Shown here: positions 29,019 through 37,472 of the stretch, piece after piece
Layout: each line of letters starts with the position of its first letter
Numbering within the stretch: the first letter of the stretch is position 1
DNA from: a virus
DNA length: 44,037 nt
Direction: 5' to 3' (one strand)
IMG/VR virus record: IMGVR_UViG_3300024262_000062
Span: 1-44,037 of that record
Notes under the pieces: generated by a model
What the model saw: only the letters and a program-made list of their open reading frames with translations
The model's database searches: none
Told to the model about the DNA's origin: nothing
Made by a program: the position numbers and the translations under genes

Positions 29019-29534
29019 TTATTTTATATGTTGTATATAATCAGTTGAAGCATTCCTTCCATATCCATCTAAAGTATAATCAAGATAATCGTAACCATCT
29101 TCAACTAACTTCATGTATGCTCTTTTATATTTTATATTAATATTAAATCGATACTGTCTTAATTTTTTAGGAGCATCCCAGAAAACAAAATACCAGTAAC
29201 CAGATTTAGTTTTAATTTTAACTTTTTTTCTTATAACCTTCCCTAATTCATCTTTATAAAAAGATATTCTAAATGGATTGTATCTAATGCACTGTGCCTT
29301 AACTACATTTAATATTCCAAATTTATTTAATAATGGAACACTAACCCCTTTAATCAATACCTCAAAAGCAATGATAAAATACATTCTAACAACCATCGCA
29401 AATACCCTATAACTTATTTCTTTACTTTTTATAACACCTTTTGGAAATTTATTTAGCTCTAAAGTAATATCCTCTTGACATTCTTCATACACTCCGTAAA
29501 GAGTATACCTACCATGGTTATCCAATTTTCGCAT
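29019..29534 (-). CDS. Conserved-looking basic protein of the connector module, 171 aa
   Basis: A 171-residue basic protein with alternating helices and strands. A central KVKIKTKSGYWYFVFWDAP segment is followed by RYKRAYMKLVEDGYDYLDY-like helices. The first 70 residues contain a hydrophobic helix pair (VFAMVVRMYFIIAFEVLI). It overlaps the end of the 232-residue gene by 17 bases, so translation is coupled. Similar short proteins with an 'FxWDxxK..VKN...Y.F.P' core occur in Bacteroidetes phage structural modules, where the function is unclear. Possible roles are a virion assembly factor or a nucleic-acid-binding accessory; neither can be shown. Confidence 0.62.
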   Translation of the reverse strand: MRKLDNHGRYTLYGVYEECQEDITLELNKFPKGVIKSKEISYRVFAMVVRMYFIIAFEVLIKGVSVPLLNKFGILNVVKAQCIRYNPFRISFYKDELGKVIRKKVKIKTKSGYWYFVFWDAPKKLRQYRFNINIKYKRAYMKLVEDGYDYLDYTLDGYGRNASTDYIQHIK

Positions 29535-30216
29535 TATCTAATCTTCCATTATTTAATTCATCATTAACAGCCTGAGCAGTCCAATTCAATTCATTCCTTA
29601 ATATCTTAGTCAATGTATATTCATACAATCGAGCAGGCATTGGATAATCATCTACTGCTGGGTCAAAACATCTTGGCTCACAACCTTCTGTAGAATAACC
29701 AACAACTTCTTGAGGTTGCTCAAATACTCCACGAACATTTATATACTGCATATCAATATCATCTCCTACTAAGATAACATATAAATTTTGTCCAATAAGA
29801 AAACAACGATTAGATAATTTACCAAATCGAGTAGCTGCCTTATAATTAGCAGTGTCGGGAAAATTCACAACGAAAGGAGATTGTTTATTAATCTTTCCAA
29901 CATAAGATAATGCTCTTAGGTCAGGAAAATCAACCAATTTAGGTAGGACCACCTTTTTAATTTTACAACCCCATTCAACATCAGGACATTCACTATCTGC
30001 TTTATCTACTTCAACTAATGGAATAACACCTAAGTCTTGAACTAACTGAGGGTCAATATCCTTTCCATAATCTGTAATTTCAAAGATACCAGAAGCTCTA
30101 TATCCATTTATCCAAAAACGAACTTGCTTGATGTTTAATCTTTCATCATCAGAATCGCCTTGCCCTCCACGAGCAATGTTTCTAATATTAAATGCATATT
30201 GGTCTAATGTTGGCAT
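29518..30216 (-). CDS. Probable head-tail connector/ring protein, 232 aa
   Basis: A 232-residue soluble protein. The N-terminus (DQYAFNIRNIARGGQGDSDD, then IKQVRFWINGYRASGIFEI) is helical. A beta-rich middle (EVDKADSECPDVEWGCKIKK, VVLPKLVDFPDLRALSYVG) is followed by a C-terminal helix (YEYTLTKILRNELNWTAQAV). The 'NIRN..RGG..SDD..I...QV.FWI..YRA' opening is characteristic of a connector-type protein that recurs in crAss-like and other Bacteroidetes podoviruses, next to the ring and nozzle genes. It is the first gene after an intrinsic terminator (about 30.25 kb), so the downstream genes need read-through or their own start. I do not see a clear promoter box here. Confidence 0.66.
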   Translation of the reverse strand: MPTLDQYAFNIRNIARGGQGDSDDERLNIKQVRFWINGYRASGIFEITDYGKDIDPQLVQDLGVIPLVEVDKADSECPDVEWGCKIKKVVLPKLVDFPDLRALSYVGKINKQSPFVVNFPDTANYKAATRFGKLSNRCFLIGQNLYVILVGDDIDMQYINVRGVFEQPQEVVGYSTEGCEPRCFDPAVDDYPMPARLYEYTLTKILRNELNWTAQAVNDELNNGRLDNAKIG

Positions 30217-30226
30217 AGTGTAAAAT

Positions 30227-30261
30227 TAAAAAAAGGTGATGGCTTTGGACCACCACCTTTG
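30227..30261 (-). terminator. Intrinsic terminator inside the virion module
   Basis: On the minus strand, an AAAGGTGGTGG arm pairs with CCATCACCTTT (one G-U wobble) around a 7-base loop and is followed by a run of T. It comes just after the stop at 30283 and would end the capsid-side transcript before the tail genes. Confidence 0.75.
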
Positions 30262-30282
30262 AAATAAATAATATTTAATTAG

Positions 30283-30978
30283 TTACGGTATTAACGCAGC
30301 CAATGCAGCAGCTTGAGCCACTGTTCCATACCAATAGATTTCACTTGCAGTTACACCAGCAGAATCAATGAATGGTATTGCCACTTCGTGGTGAAATACA
30401 ATTCTTAATGTAGTGTAATTAGCAGCAGTAATATCTCCAGCAGGAATACCTTTGTCTACTAAATCAGATGGCTGACCTTCTGAAATTACAGTTGCAGTAG
30501 GAACACTTACAATAGTACCAGCAGCACTATCAGTAAAAGTATAAGCAACTAAACCTCTTTTATCATCATCAAACTGAGTAACAGTCATTACACCCGCAAT
30601 ATTAGATACTGAAGCATAAGGAGAATTTAATGGATTGTTTACATCCGCTAAAATCATCGCAGTAAATGCATTAGCTATATCTGTTACAGTTGCTAAACCT
30701 GCTTGTACTGTATGTGAATATTTCTTTCTAAATAATTGACGAGAAGTCAAATTAGAAGTAATAGTCAAAGATACATTATCTCCTACAGCGTAAGCATTAG
30801 CAAACGTTACTGTTAAATACCCAGCAACACCTACTACCTGAGCGATAGAGATTTTACTTTTTAATTCTGATTGATCAACAGAAAACTTTTCAGTTACGTT
30901 GATTTTTCCAGCAGTTAAAGCCGGAAGATTACCTACTCCATTTAATAGAGCGATAACGGCACGTCCATTTCTTGACAT
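30283..30978 (-). CDS. Virion protein with beta repeat domain, 231 aa (tail-tube or auxiliary capsid candidate)
   Basis: A 231-residue protein, Ala/Val/Thr-rich, soluble and mostly beta strand. Residues ~50-160 carry the pattern YAVGDNVSLTIT..., YSHTVQAGLATVTDIANAFTA and YASVSNIAGVMTVT. This is shared with residues ~113-215 of the protein at 27822-29015 and, more weakly, with the protein at 4566-5471. The C-terminus (FHHEVAIPFIDSAGV) is compact. The position after the connector-type genes and before a terminator fits a highly expressed structural protein, such as an auxiliary capsid or ring protein. No certain family is recognised. Confidence 0.66.
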   Translation of the reverse strand: MSRNGRAVIALLNGVGNLPALTAGKINVTEKFSVDQSELKSKISIAQVVGVAGYLTVTFANAYAVGDNVSLTITSNLTSRQLFRKKYSHTVQAGLATVTDIANAFTAMILADVNNPLNSPYASVSNIAGVMTVTQFDDDKRGLVAYTFTDSAAGTIVSVPTATVISEGQPSDLVDKGIPAGDITAANYTTLRIVFHHEVAIPFIDSAGVTASEIYWYGTVAQAAALAALIP

Positions 30979-31011
30979 AATTTTTTATTTTTAAGTTAAA
31001 ACTATTGTTAA

Positions 31012-31383
31012 TTAAAAGCCCATACGATTTCTCGTTCTTACAGGTCTATGGAATACAGGCTTTTCAGAGCTAACTGCCTCTTCCACTTCTTCTACATTTC
31101 CCTCAACTTGTTCAATAGGAGCTTCACTTTCTAATTGAGTGGCTACTTCTTCATTAACAGTATCAGTAGATTCATCAGTAGTTGTTTCTTCAATTGCTAC
31201 GGTTTCTGTTACTTCTGGTTGAGCCTTTGTCGCTTCTATCTCAGATTTTTGAACCTTTAGCATTTCTTTAACAATAACATCTTTCTTTAACTTCATGTCA
31301 ATTCCAGAACTTAAATCAATAGTAGCCAATTCTTTTTTAGTAAAGGCCATTAATTGTATTTTGTTATAAGTTACTTTTTCCAT
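31012..31383 (-). CDS. Acidic C-terminal-rich small virion-module protein, 123 aa
   Basis: A 123-residue protein. A helical N-terminal half (KVTYNKIQLMAFTKKELATI, KLKKDVIVKEMLKVQ) is followed by a Glu/Thr/Val-rich acidic region (about 50-105) without obvious structure, and a short basic end (PVRTRNRMGF). The layout suggests a small assembly or decoration protein with a flexible acidic arm. It lies between the connector-like gene and the 231-residue gene on the same strand, with gaps of 12-33 bases. The function is not recognised. Confidence 0.64.
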   Translation of the reverse strand: MEKVTYNKIQLMAFTKKELATIDLSSGIDMKLKKDVIVKEMLKVQKSEIEATKAQPEVTETVAIEETTTDESTDTVNEEVATQLESEAPIEQVEGNVEEVEEAVSSEKPVFHRPVRTRNRMGF

Positions 31384-31395
31384 TGTAATATTTTT

Positions 31396-32037
31396 TTAAT
31401 TTTCTTGATTTATTTCGCTTTGTTGCATTTGATAATTTAACTGTTGTTCAGTATTAGCCATCATCATCCTTACTGCAATATTAACAATTTCATCATGAGT
31501 AAATATAGGCATATTTGAATCAATATTGTTAGCAGGATTATTAATATCTCTAAATACAGTTCTTGGTATTTGAAGATATTTTAATACATATGATAACGGA
31601 GTTGTATCTGACAAGATTAATGCTACATCATTAGTGCCATCATTCTCCTCAGTATATAACGGATTATCATCTGCAGGTTTATTAAACGGATCCTTTTGAA
31701 TTTCAGCCTCATCATCAATTTGAAGCGGAGAAATCTTTTCTACCGAAGTACCATTACCACAAGGCTTATTAAACACACCACTTAAACTTAATGTAAACAT
31801 AAAGTCTTTTATAGTGGAATAATTAACTGTTGAGGTATTTACTCCTGTAGATTTTCTAACTAAAGGTAATAGCTCCTTACGAGTACGCTCATCTTGTTCA
31901 AAAAACTTATATCGAGTTTCAGCATATTCATGATGAGCTCTATTTAAAAACTTATCCTTCTCTGTACTACTGTACCAAGGAGAATTAGCTTTGTCTAAAA
32001 GCAAATCACATTCATCTTGCATTTCGATTATAGTCAT
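31396..32037 (-). CDS. Head-tail connector (adaptor/ring) protein, 213 aa
   Basis: A 213-residue protein. A helical N-terminus (MTIIEMQDECDLLLDKANSP, then TEKDKFLNRAHHEYAETRYKFF) fits the helical-bundle adaptor proteins that sit below the portal. A beta-rich insert of about 100 residues and a C-terminal helix follow (HDEIVNIAVRMMMANTEQQL). The pattern of helix, 'W/YxxxEK..FLN.A..E......FE', is typical of crAss-like ring proteins and of gp4/gp6-like adaptors. The gene is one base downstream of the 233-residue gene. The fold is inferred from pattern only. Confidence 0.7.
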   Translation of the reverse strand: MTIIEMQDECDLLLDKANSPWYSSTEKDKFLNRAHHEYAETRYKFFEQDERTRKELLPLVRKSTGVNTSTVNYSTIKDFMFTLSLSGVFNKPCGNGTSVEKISPLQIDDEAEIQKDPFNKPADDNPLYTEENDGTNDVALILSDTTPLSYVLKYLQIPRTVFRDINNPANNIDSNMPIFTHDEIVNIAVRMMMANTEQQLNYQMQQSEINQEN

Positions 32038-32038
32038 T

Positions 32039-32740
32039 TTACTTTAATGTTTTACGCATTGATGGAACTAAATCATCGTTGTCTTTAAGCCAATCTACTG
32101 CTTGTTCAAAAGTCGCACCCATCAGTTGCCCTTGGTAAGTATATCTACCATGTTTAACCTCAAACATACCTGACTCTATTCCTTTTCGTATAAGAACTTT
32201 AAGTTCACGTAAATCGTCATTCCATTCGTTTAGAACTAATCCCGGATTAGTTTCGGCAACATCATAAATACTACGTTTTATAACTTTGTCAGAACTACCA
32301 GGTTTAACTTTAATTAAAAGCACTCTTGCAAAATTCTTCAATTCATCTCCCTCAAGAGCTTGAATAACAGTCATTGCTTTCGCTTCATTATCTTTTAATG
32401 CAACATAAGCATCTGCATCAGATTCGTGGTTAACAATTACAAGTACTGGTCTTGGACCATTAATATAAAGGGGATGAAGTCTTACCTGTTCATAGGTAAG
32501 CCTATCATCCAATTCCTTCATATCTAAATATACTGTTCGAGAAAATTTCTTAACCCTTTCGTTTCCGTATTGGTCAACGAAAGGTCGATATCTTCCTTTG
32601 GCATCTGTATAACCACGAACTGTAATAGTACCTGTCCTTTTAGGGTCTTTTAAACGAATTTCGACATTCCCTTCAGGGGGTGCCTCACCGCATAATTCCT
32701 TAATCCTTGCCTTAGTAACAGGCTCTTTAACATTTTCCAT
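32039..32740 (-). CDS. Virion-module protein, 233 aa, unrecognised
   Basis: A 233-residue protein of mixed structure. Strands occur near the N-terminus (EGNVEIRLKDPKRTGTITV, KKFSRTVYLDMKELDDR). A middle 'PRPVLVIVNHESDADAYVAL' segment is followed by helices, including ELKNFARVLLIKVKP and GSSDKVIKRSIYDVAETNPG. The final part, QGQLMGATFEQAVDWLKDND, resembles a C-terminal binding helix. It lies between the major capsid candidate and the adaptor, so it may be a capsid-associated or head-completion protein. I recognise no specific family. Confidence 0.63.
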   Translation of the reverse strand: MENVKEPVTKARIKELCGEAPPEGNVEIRLKDPKRTGTITVRGYTDAKGRYRPFVDQYGNERVKKFSRTVYLDMKELDDRLTYEQVRLHPLYINGPRPVLVIVNHESDADAYVALKDNEAKAMTVIQALEGDELKNFARVLLIKVKPGSSDKVIKRSIYDVAETNPGLVLNEWNDDLRELKVLIRKGIESGMFEVKHGRYTYQGQLMGATFEQAVDWLKDNDDLVPSMRKTLK

Positions 32741-32772
32741 TTTTCTAAAATATAAGTATTATTAATAATTAA

Positions 32773-34146
32773 TTAAGCAAATACTAATTGTCCACAAGAA
32801 AGTGGGTTTCTTACAATGATACCTGATTCACAAAGTATCTCACAAGTAAACGCATCTCTTGAGTTTGCAGCCTCCATTTGACCTTGGTTAAATGGATTTA
32901 CCATTCCAGAGATATATTTAATAATCATACCTCTATCAATTCCTGCAGCACCTTTCACTTTTCTTTCGATATTAGAAACACCATCAGTTGTTCCCATATC
33001 TAAGAATACCATTCTGAAAGACTCTTTTGGGAAACCACTAACTGGGTCAATGTTGTTTCCATGTAAATTCGGATCATCGAATAAAGAGTTATGTACCAAA
33101 GTTAAACGAGAACCTAAAGCGTTGTAAGACGTAAAGTTTACACCAATTTCAGTTTCAGCTCCAACTTGAGCATCATACACTAAGTTACCCGCAGGGTAAA
33201 CTAAGTCTTTCATTGCTTCGTGGAATGCAACTTTACCAGCAGTACCAGTAAATACCATCCAATGAGCATTTTGGTTTCCTGTGTTCAATTGTAATTGAGC
33301 TAAGAAATCAGTTAATCTTTTTTCAGTCAATTGACCGTTATAAGTATCAACGTTAGCAGCATCAATTTGTCTAAGAACACCATCACCTTTTACGATAGCC
33401 TTACCATCAGTTCCAATAACTGTAGAGTTACCATTCGCATCCATTGTAGAAGTTGAATACCAAGAATCAAGTTCTTTTTGGTAAAGAAACTCTTCTCTCA
33501 TCAATTTCTCATCAGTAAAGAACCATACTCTTTGGCCATTGTTTTCAATCCAAGTAACATCAGTCAAGGCAGAACCAGTGATTGATTTAGATTTTCTTGC
33601 AATACCAATATGGTTAATGTACCAATCTGGGTAAACGTGATTTTCATAACCTCTATCAGACCCTTCAGGGAAAGCAGAACCAACAGTGTTAGCTGTTAAA
33701 CCAGCAACAATTGCACCTGCAGTAATTACAGCAAGAGGATCATTAGTTTGTAAGATGAAAGAGAAAGTATAACCACCAACAGAAGGAGCAGGCTCACCCA
33801 TTACAATCGCTTGTGACTCATCAGCAAATCTAACCACATCATTAGGGTTAAAATAGTTTTCTTCAAATTCAACAGTAAATGTAGAGTTACCTACACCTGT
33901 TCCAGTAAGAACACCAGTACAAGTAGAAGGTCTGTTCAATCTTCCTAAGATTGGCCATCTAAATGCATTTTCTCCGATTAATTCTTCTTTCGCAAATCTA
34001 CTTGTTCCGTCAAGGAAATAGTTAAGCGAGTATTGAGGATATTGTCTAATTAATGTTTTAGCAATTTCCGGATACTTTAATAAGTTTGTTACTAAAGCAT
34101 TTGATTCTTGGGTTTCTTTCCCGTATGTTCCACTATGAAATTTCAT
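32773..34146 (-). CDS. Major capsid protein (HK97-fold candidate), 457 aa
   Basis: A 457-residue protein. It has an N-terminal helical segment (NALVTNLLKYPEIAKTLIRQ) and an E-loop-like region with EELIGENAFRWPILGR. A Gly/Thr-rich beta insertion (~80-150) follows. The spine/P-domain-like helices contain WFFTDEKLMREEFLYQKELD and LTEKRLTDFLAQLQLNTGN. The C-terminal beta region has FTGTAGKVAFHEAM, SFRMVFLDMGTTDG and a last strand. Size and position (after scaffold and portal) fit the HK97-type major capsid of crAss-like phages, which lies directly downstream of the portal and scaffold genes. No N-terminal protease site is obvious, so processing is uncertain. Confidence 0.82.
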   Translation of the reverse strand: MKFHSGTYGKETQESNALVTNLLKYPEIAKTLIRQYPQYSLNYFLDGTSRFAKEELIGENAFRWPILGRLNRPSTCTGVLTGTGVGNSTFTVEFEENYFNPNDVVRFADESQAIVMGEPAPSVGGYTFSFILQTNDPLAVITAGAIVAGLTANTVGSAFPEGSDRGYENHVYPDWYINHIGIARKSKSITGSALTDVTWIENNGQRVWFFTDEKLMREEFLYQKELDSWYSTSTMDANGNSTVIGTDGKAIVKGDGVLRQIDAANVDTYNGQLTEKRLTDFLAQLQLNTGNQNAHWMVFTGTAGKVAFHEAMKDLVYPAGNLVYDAQVGAETEIGVNFTSYNALGSRLTLVHNSLFDDPNLHGNNIDPVSGFPKESFRMVFLDMGTTDGVSNIERKVKGAAGIDRGMIIKYISGMVNPFNQGQMEAANSRDAFTCEILCESGIIVRNPLSCGQLVFA

Positions 34147-34165
34147 TTGTTAAAGGTTTTAGTTA

Positions 34166-35227
34166 TTAATTTTTAGTTTTAATTTGACCAAAGGTAAAAG
34201 CTTTAGGATCGAATGAATCCGTTTCCACATCTTTAAATCTTTGTGTCTTAATAACTTCCGGCTCACCTATATCATCTAAGATTGCCTGTTTTCCCTGTTG
34301 TAAACTTTTATTTGAAATTGCCTTAATGATTGTGTCTTTATTTTTCACAAACCAAGCAGCTTCAGATAAACTTGCATCATCTTTAAATACATCCTCCATG
34401 AATTTTCCACTTGAGATATATTTTAAATGTCCTTGTTGAACTTTTGCTAAGCTTTCTTTGTCTTTAGCTATAGATAAACCAAACATTGTTTCAGTTTTAC
34501 TAATATGTTCCCCAAGTTTTCTAACACTTTCATCGTGTTCCTTCTGTTGCATTGCATCAGCTTCGACAGTAGATTGTGTTATTTTATTTTGTTCAGATAC
34601 TATGGCATTGTCAATAGTATTCCGAATTTTTTTTGCTTCTATTTCGAGCATTCCATTGTCGATATACTTATCAACTGCATCGGTTAATTCTTCTCCAGTA
34701 AACCCTTGCTTCTCTAAACTAAGTCTAACAAGCTCCTCGCTATCCTTATTCTTTAAATTAGTAAGTTTAGTTACTGTTTCATTTGTTGCACCGCTACCAG
34801 AACTTGCTCTTAACTTATTATTTTCTTCTTCAACATTTATTAGATGTTGTTTTAATTCATCAACTGTTTCAAACTTTAAGCCTAACTCATCAGCTACCGC
34901 TTTAAATCCATCTGTAGATGGTATAATAGGAACCTCTTCAACTACACTATCAACTACAGCTTCTTTTTCTTTCTCAACATTTACATCTTCTTCATCATAA
35001 GAAGCCCAATCCAATATATCTTCATTAGGATTATCATCTTCATCTTCAACAACAACATCTTCCTTCTTAACTGGAACTGATGTATCTGAAAAAGCATTTA
35101 CATCAAACTCATCCTTTTTATCATCTACTAACGCTTCTTCTACTTCTGGTATAATTTCTATCTCTTTATCTACTACTTGAGCCGCCTCTGCGTTCTCACT
35201 TGTAATTATTTCATTTTCTTCAGCCAT
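34166..35227 (-). CDS. Scaffold-like acidic protein, 353 aa
   Basis: A 353-residue, strongly acidic protein. Residues 1-110 are almost all Glu, Asp, Val, Lys and Thr (EIEIIPEVEEALVDDKKDE and more). The C-terminal two thirds is helical and partly coiled-coil (EELVRLSLEKQGFTGEELTD, FKAVADELGLKFETVDELKQ). Acidic, helical proteins of this size between portal and major capsid genes serve as internal scaffolds in head assembly. There is no obvious protease domain. The gene starts 40 bases after the portal stop. A good TAnnTTTG/TTG promoter lies upstream, partly inside the portal gene. The plus-strand frames here are antisense shadows. Confidence 0.75.
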   Translation of the reverse strand: MAEENEIITSENAEAAQVVDKEIEIIPEVEEALVDDKKDEFDVNAFSDTSVPVKKEDVVVEDEDDNPNEDILDWASYDEEDVNVEKEKEAVVDSVVEEVPIIPSTDGFKAVADELGLKFETVDELKQHLINVEEENNKLRASSGSGATNETVTKLTNLKNKDSEELVRLSLEKQGFTGEELTDAVDKYIDNGMLEIEAKKIRNTIDNAIVSEQNKITQSTVEADAMQQKEHDESVRKLGEHISKTETMFGLSIAKDKESLAKVQQGHLKYISSGKFMEDVFKDDASLSEAAWFVKNKDTIIKAISNKSLQQGKQAILDDIGEPEVIKTQRFKDVETDSFDPKAFTFGQIKTKN

Positions 35228-35247
35228 ATCTTTTTCTTTAGTTTATA

Positions 35248-35278
35248 CAAATATATAATTTTTTCTATTAATCTTCAA
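35248..35278 (-). promoter_or_regulatory. Candidate promoter for scaffold and major capsid genes
   Basis: On the minus strand, TTG (35276-35278) is followed after 20 bases by TATATTTG (35248-35255), close to the Bacteroidetes -33/-7 consensus TTG-N19-21-TAnnTTTG. The box lies 20 bases before the ATG at 35227, and its upstream half overlaps the end of the portal gene. Both elements are present, which makes it more convincing than a lone box in AT-rich DNA. Confidence 0.5.
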
Positions 35279-37457
35279 CTTCTTGTTCTTCACCAGATTC
35301 AGATAACATTAATTGGTCCAACTCAGCATTTCTATTTTCTTCTTGCATATTTTCCTTATGCTCTAATTCATTATTATGTAATTGACTCTTACCACTAAGT
35401 TCCATTTCTTTTAATTGAATATCAGTTTGTGATTTAAGTTTCTGAACTTCAAGAGGCATTGTAATTTTCTCTTCATTAATTCTATTAGCTTCTTCTTGAG
35501 CAGCGACAGTTCTTTCCTCCATACTTGCTTGTTGATCTCTAACAGCTTGAAGTCCATCCGTTAAAATAGACTCAACCTCACTTGAACCTTCTGCATTAAC
35601 AGCTTTAATAATAGCTAATGGATCAACATTTCCAGAAGATGAAAATCTTTCGAGTAACCCCATCATCTCTTGTTTACGCTGTACTTCTTTTCCACTATTC
35701 TCTATAAATATTCCATACTCTTCTAAACCAACAGACTTGTCAATCTTAAAAGTCTGCATACCCATATCTCCAAAGATATTAGCCATACGACCTTCTTTAC
35801 CCCAAGCAGGCTTCATTAATGCAGCAAGACCTTGAAGCACATCCCCTACTAAACGATAATGTATATCAAATAAAGGAGCAGTAATTAAAGTAGATTGCAT
35901 TACATTTCTTTCTGTAACACCAACTAAATCTCCACTCTTTTGAACACCAGCACGAGAAGCGCTAATACCTGTTAATCTATCAGCAGTATCTTCAAGCATT
36001 GCTTTAAGATTAATCATCTGAGCAACAGATTGACTAAGAGTAAAATCTACTTGTTGGAATTGATTAAACCCATTGGGTAGCATTCCTTCCGCTTTATTAT
36101 TAATCAATATTAAACCACTATTCTTAGCGTGGTAAAACACATCTTTTAATGAAATATTTTTAGGTTTTTGAGATACATCATACACAATAGATTTACCACC
36201 AGAACGAGCCATAGCTAATTCTATTTGATACATTACTATATTTAATAATATCTGAACATTTTTTAATGAATCTACTACTGATAATGTTTGACCATTAAGA
36301 TTTCCCTTGATAGCTCCAAAGAAATCCATACTTGTGTTGGCATAATTTTCTTCGTATCTGATTTGATTAGGTTTCTTTCCCCAATTAAGCATCATATCGT
36401 GTCCAACCAAAATACCTTGACGAACTTCTGTAATTGGTTTAGATATTATTTCTTCACCAGCCTTAGCCTTATAAGTATCTTTTACTTTCTTTAAGTAAGG
36501 AGTAGTTTCATCAAATTCATTTGGAGAAACTTTATGTTTAAGCATTCTAATACTTTTCCACTGAAAGTCTAAAACACGAATCTTTAAGTCTGTACCATTT
36601 GTATTAGTATAAGCATCTAAAGAAAGTGTATCACTTGAATCATTAGCAGAACTATTGTTTTGTAATTTCTCAAGGAAATATACTTGTTCTTTAGATAAGT
36701 CTACACCATACCTATCCATTATTTCATTTACTGTGTACCAATTTTCAGTACCAGCATACTTAGAATCAACAAGACTTTCTTTTTGCTGACCTAAATCATA
36801 AATCATACATCGAGGGTCTATTCTTTCAACAAACGGATCCCCTTGTTTGATGTATATTCGATAAAATTCTTTTCCTGTAATTGCTAAATCATAGAAACCT
36901 CTTTTGAATGTTTGCTTTAAATCCCAACGCTGAATACAGAACACCAATCCAACATGCACCATTTCTTCAATAGCATTTCTAAATTTAAGTTTTTGGTATC
37001 TTGCTACATCTTCAGGAACTTCTTGCCCTACATTTTCATCTGGAATTGGCATTCCTAATGCTTGTTCAATTTCTCTACGTATAGGTCTTAATACCACCTC
37101 AGCAGCTAAGGTTATTTTTTCTTCATTCTTCTTCCTTACGGCATTTCTATTGACAACACTTACAGTAAACTGTAAAGGTTGACTAATTAACTCTCCAGCT
37201 AATAAATCTAATTTTGTCATTATCATTGGATAGTTAACAAATCGAGCAGGAGAAGTTAGCCCATACATATTTGTAACATACTCAAATTGTTTATGGTCAA
37301 ACTCACCATTAGCTATTAAATAATTCTCGTGGTCTTTTTTCCTTGAATCAATAAAGCTCTGGTAGCCTTTATGATAAGACATGATGGCTAAGATGTTATC
37401 TCTGTGCCAATCTTCTGTTTTGTCTTTATCAGGAATATTCTGTTGAGGAAAATCCAT
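35268..37457 (-). CDS. Portal protein, 729 aa
   Basis: A 729-residue protein. The N-terminal region has the pattern MTKLDLLAGELISQPLQFTV and a set of helices (ITLAAEVVLRPIRREIEQA) typical of phage portal proteins. A central region around VYDVSQKPKNISLKDVFYHA and NQFQQVDFTLSQSVAQMINL matches the wing/crown of large portals. The C-terminus (~630-715) is a long Glu/Gln/Lys-rich coiled coil (NEEKITMPLEVQKLKSQTDI). The length is within the range of crAss-like portals, which are longer than those of most siphoviruses. It follows the large terminase gene at a distance of 15 bases, which is the canonical order. Confidence 0.86.
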   Translation of the reverse strand: MDFPQQNIPDKDKTEDWHRDNILAIMSYHKGYQSFIDSRKKDHENYLIANGEFDHKQFEYVTNMYGLTSPARFVNYPMIMTKLDLLAGELISQPLQFTVSVVNRNAVRKKNEEKITLAAEVVLRPIRREIEQALGMPIPDENVGQEVPEDVARYQKLKFRNAIEEMVHVGLVFCIQRWDLKQTFKRGFYDLAITGKEFYRIYIKQGDPFVERIDPRCMIYDLGQQKESLVDSKYAGTENWYTVNEIMDRYGVDLSKEQVYFLEKLQNNSSANDSSDTLSLDAYTNTNGTDLKIRVLDFQWKSIRMLKHKVSPNEFDETTPYLKKVKDTYKAKAGEEIISKPITEVRQGILVGHDMMLNWGKKPNQIRYEENYANTSMDFFGAIKGNLNGQTLSVVDSLKNVQILLNIVMYQIELAMARSGGKSIVYDVSQKPKNISLKDVFYHAKNSGLILINNKAEGMLPNGFNQFQQVDFTLSQSVAQMINLKAMLEDTADRLTGISASRAGVQKSGDLVGVTERNVMQSTLITAPLFDIHYRLVGDVLQGLAALMKPAWGKEGRMANIFGDMGMQTFKIDKSVGLEEYGIFIENSGKEVQRKQEMMGLLERFSSSGNVDPLAIIKAVNAEGSSEVESILTDGLQAVRDQQASMEERTVAAQEEANRINEEKITMPLEVQKLKSQTDIQLKEMELSGKSQLHNNELEHKENMQEENRNAELDQLMLSESGEEQEVED

Positions 37458-37472
37458 ACGTATTATAAGTAT

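Noticed and set aside
34458-35000. 180-residue plus-strand frame, Ser/Leu/Phe-rich
   Set aside because: Antisense shadow of the acidic scaffold-like gene; composition is the mirror of Glu/Asp codons and there is no promoter or partner.
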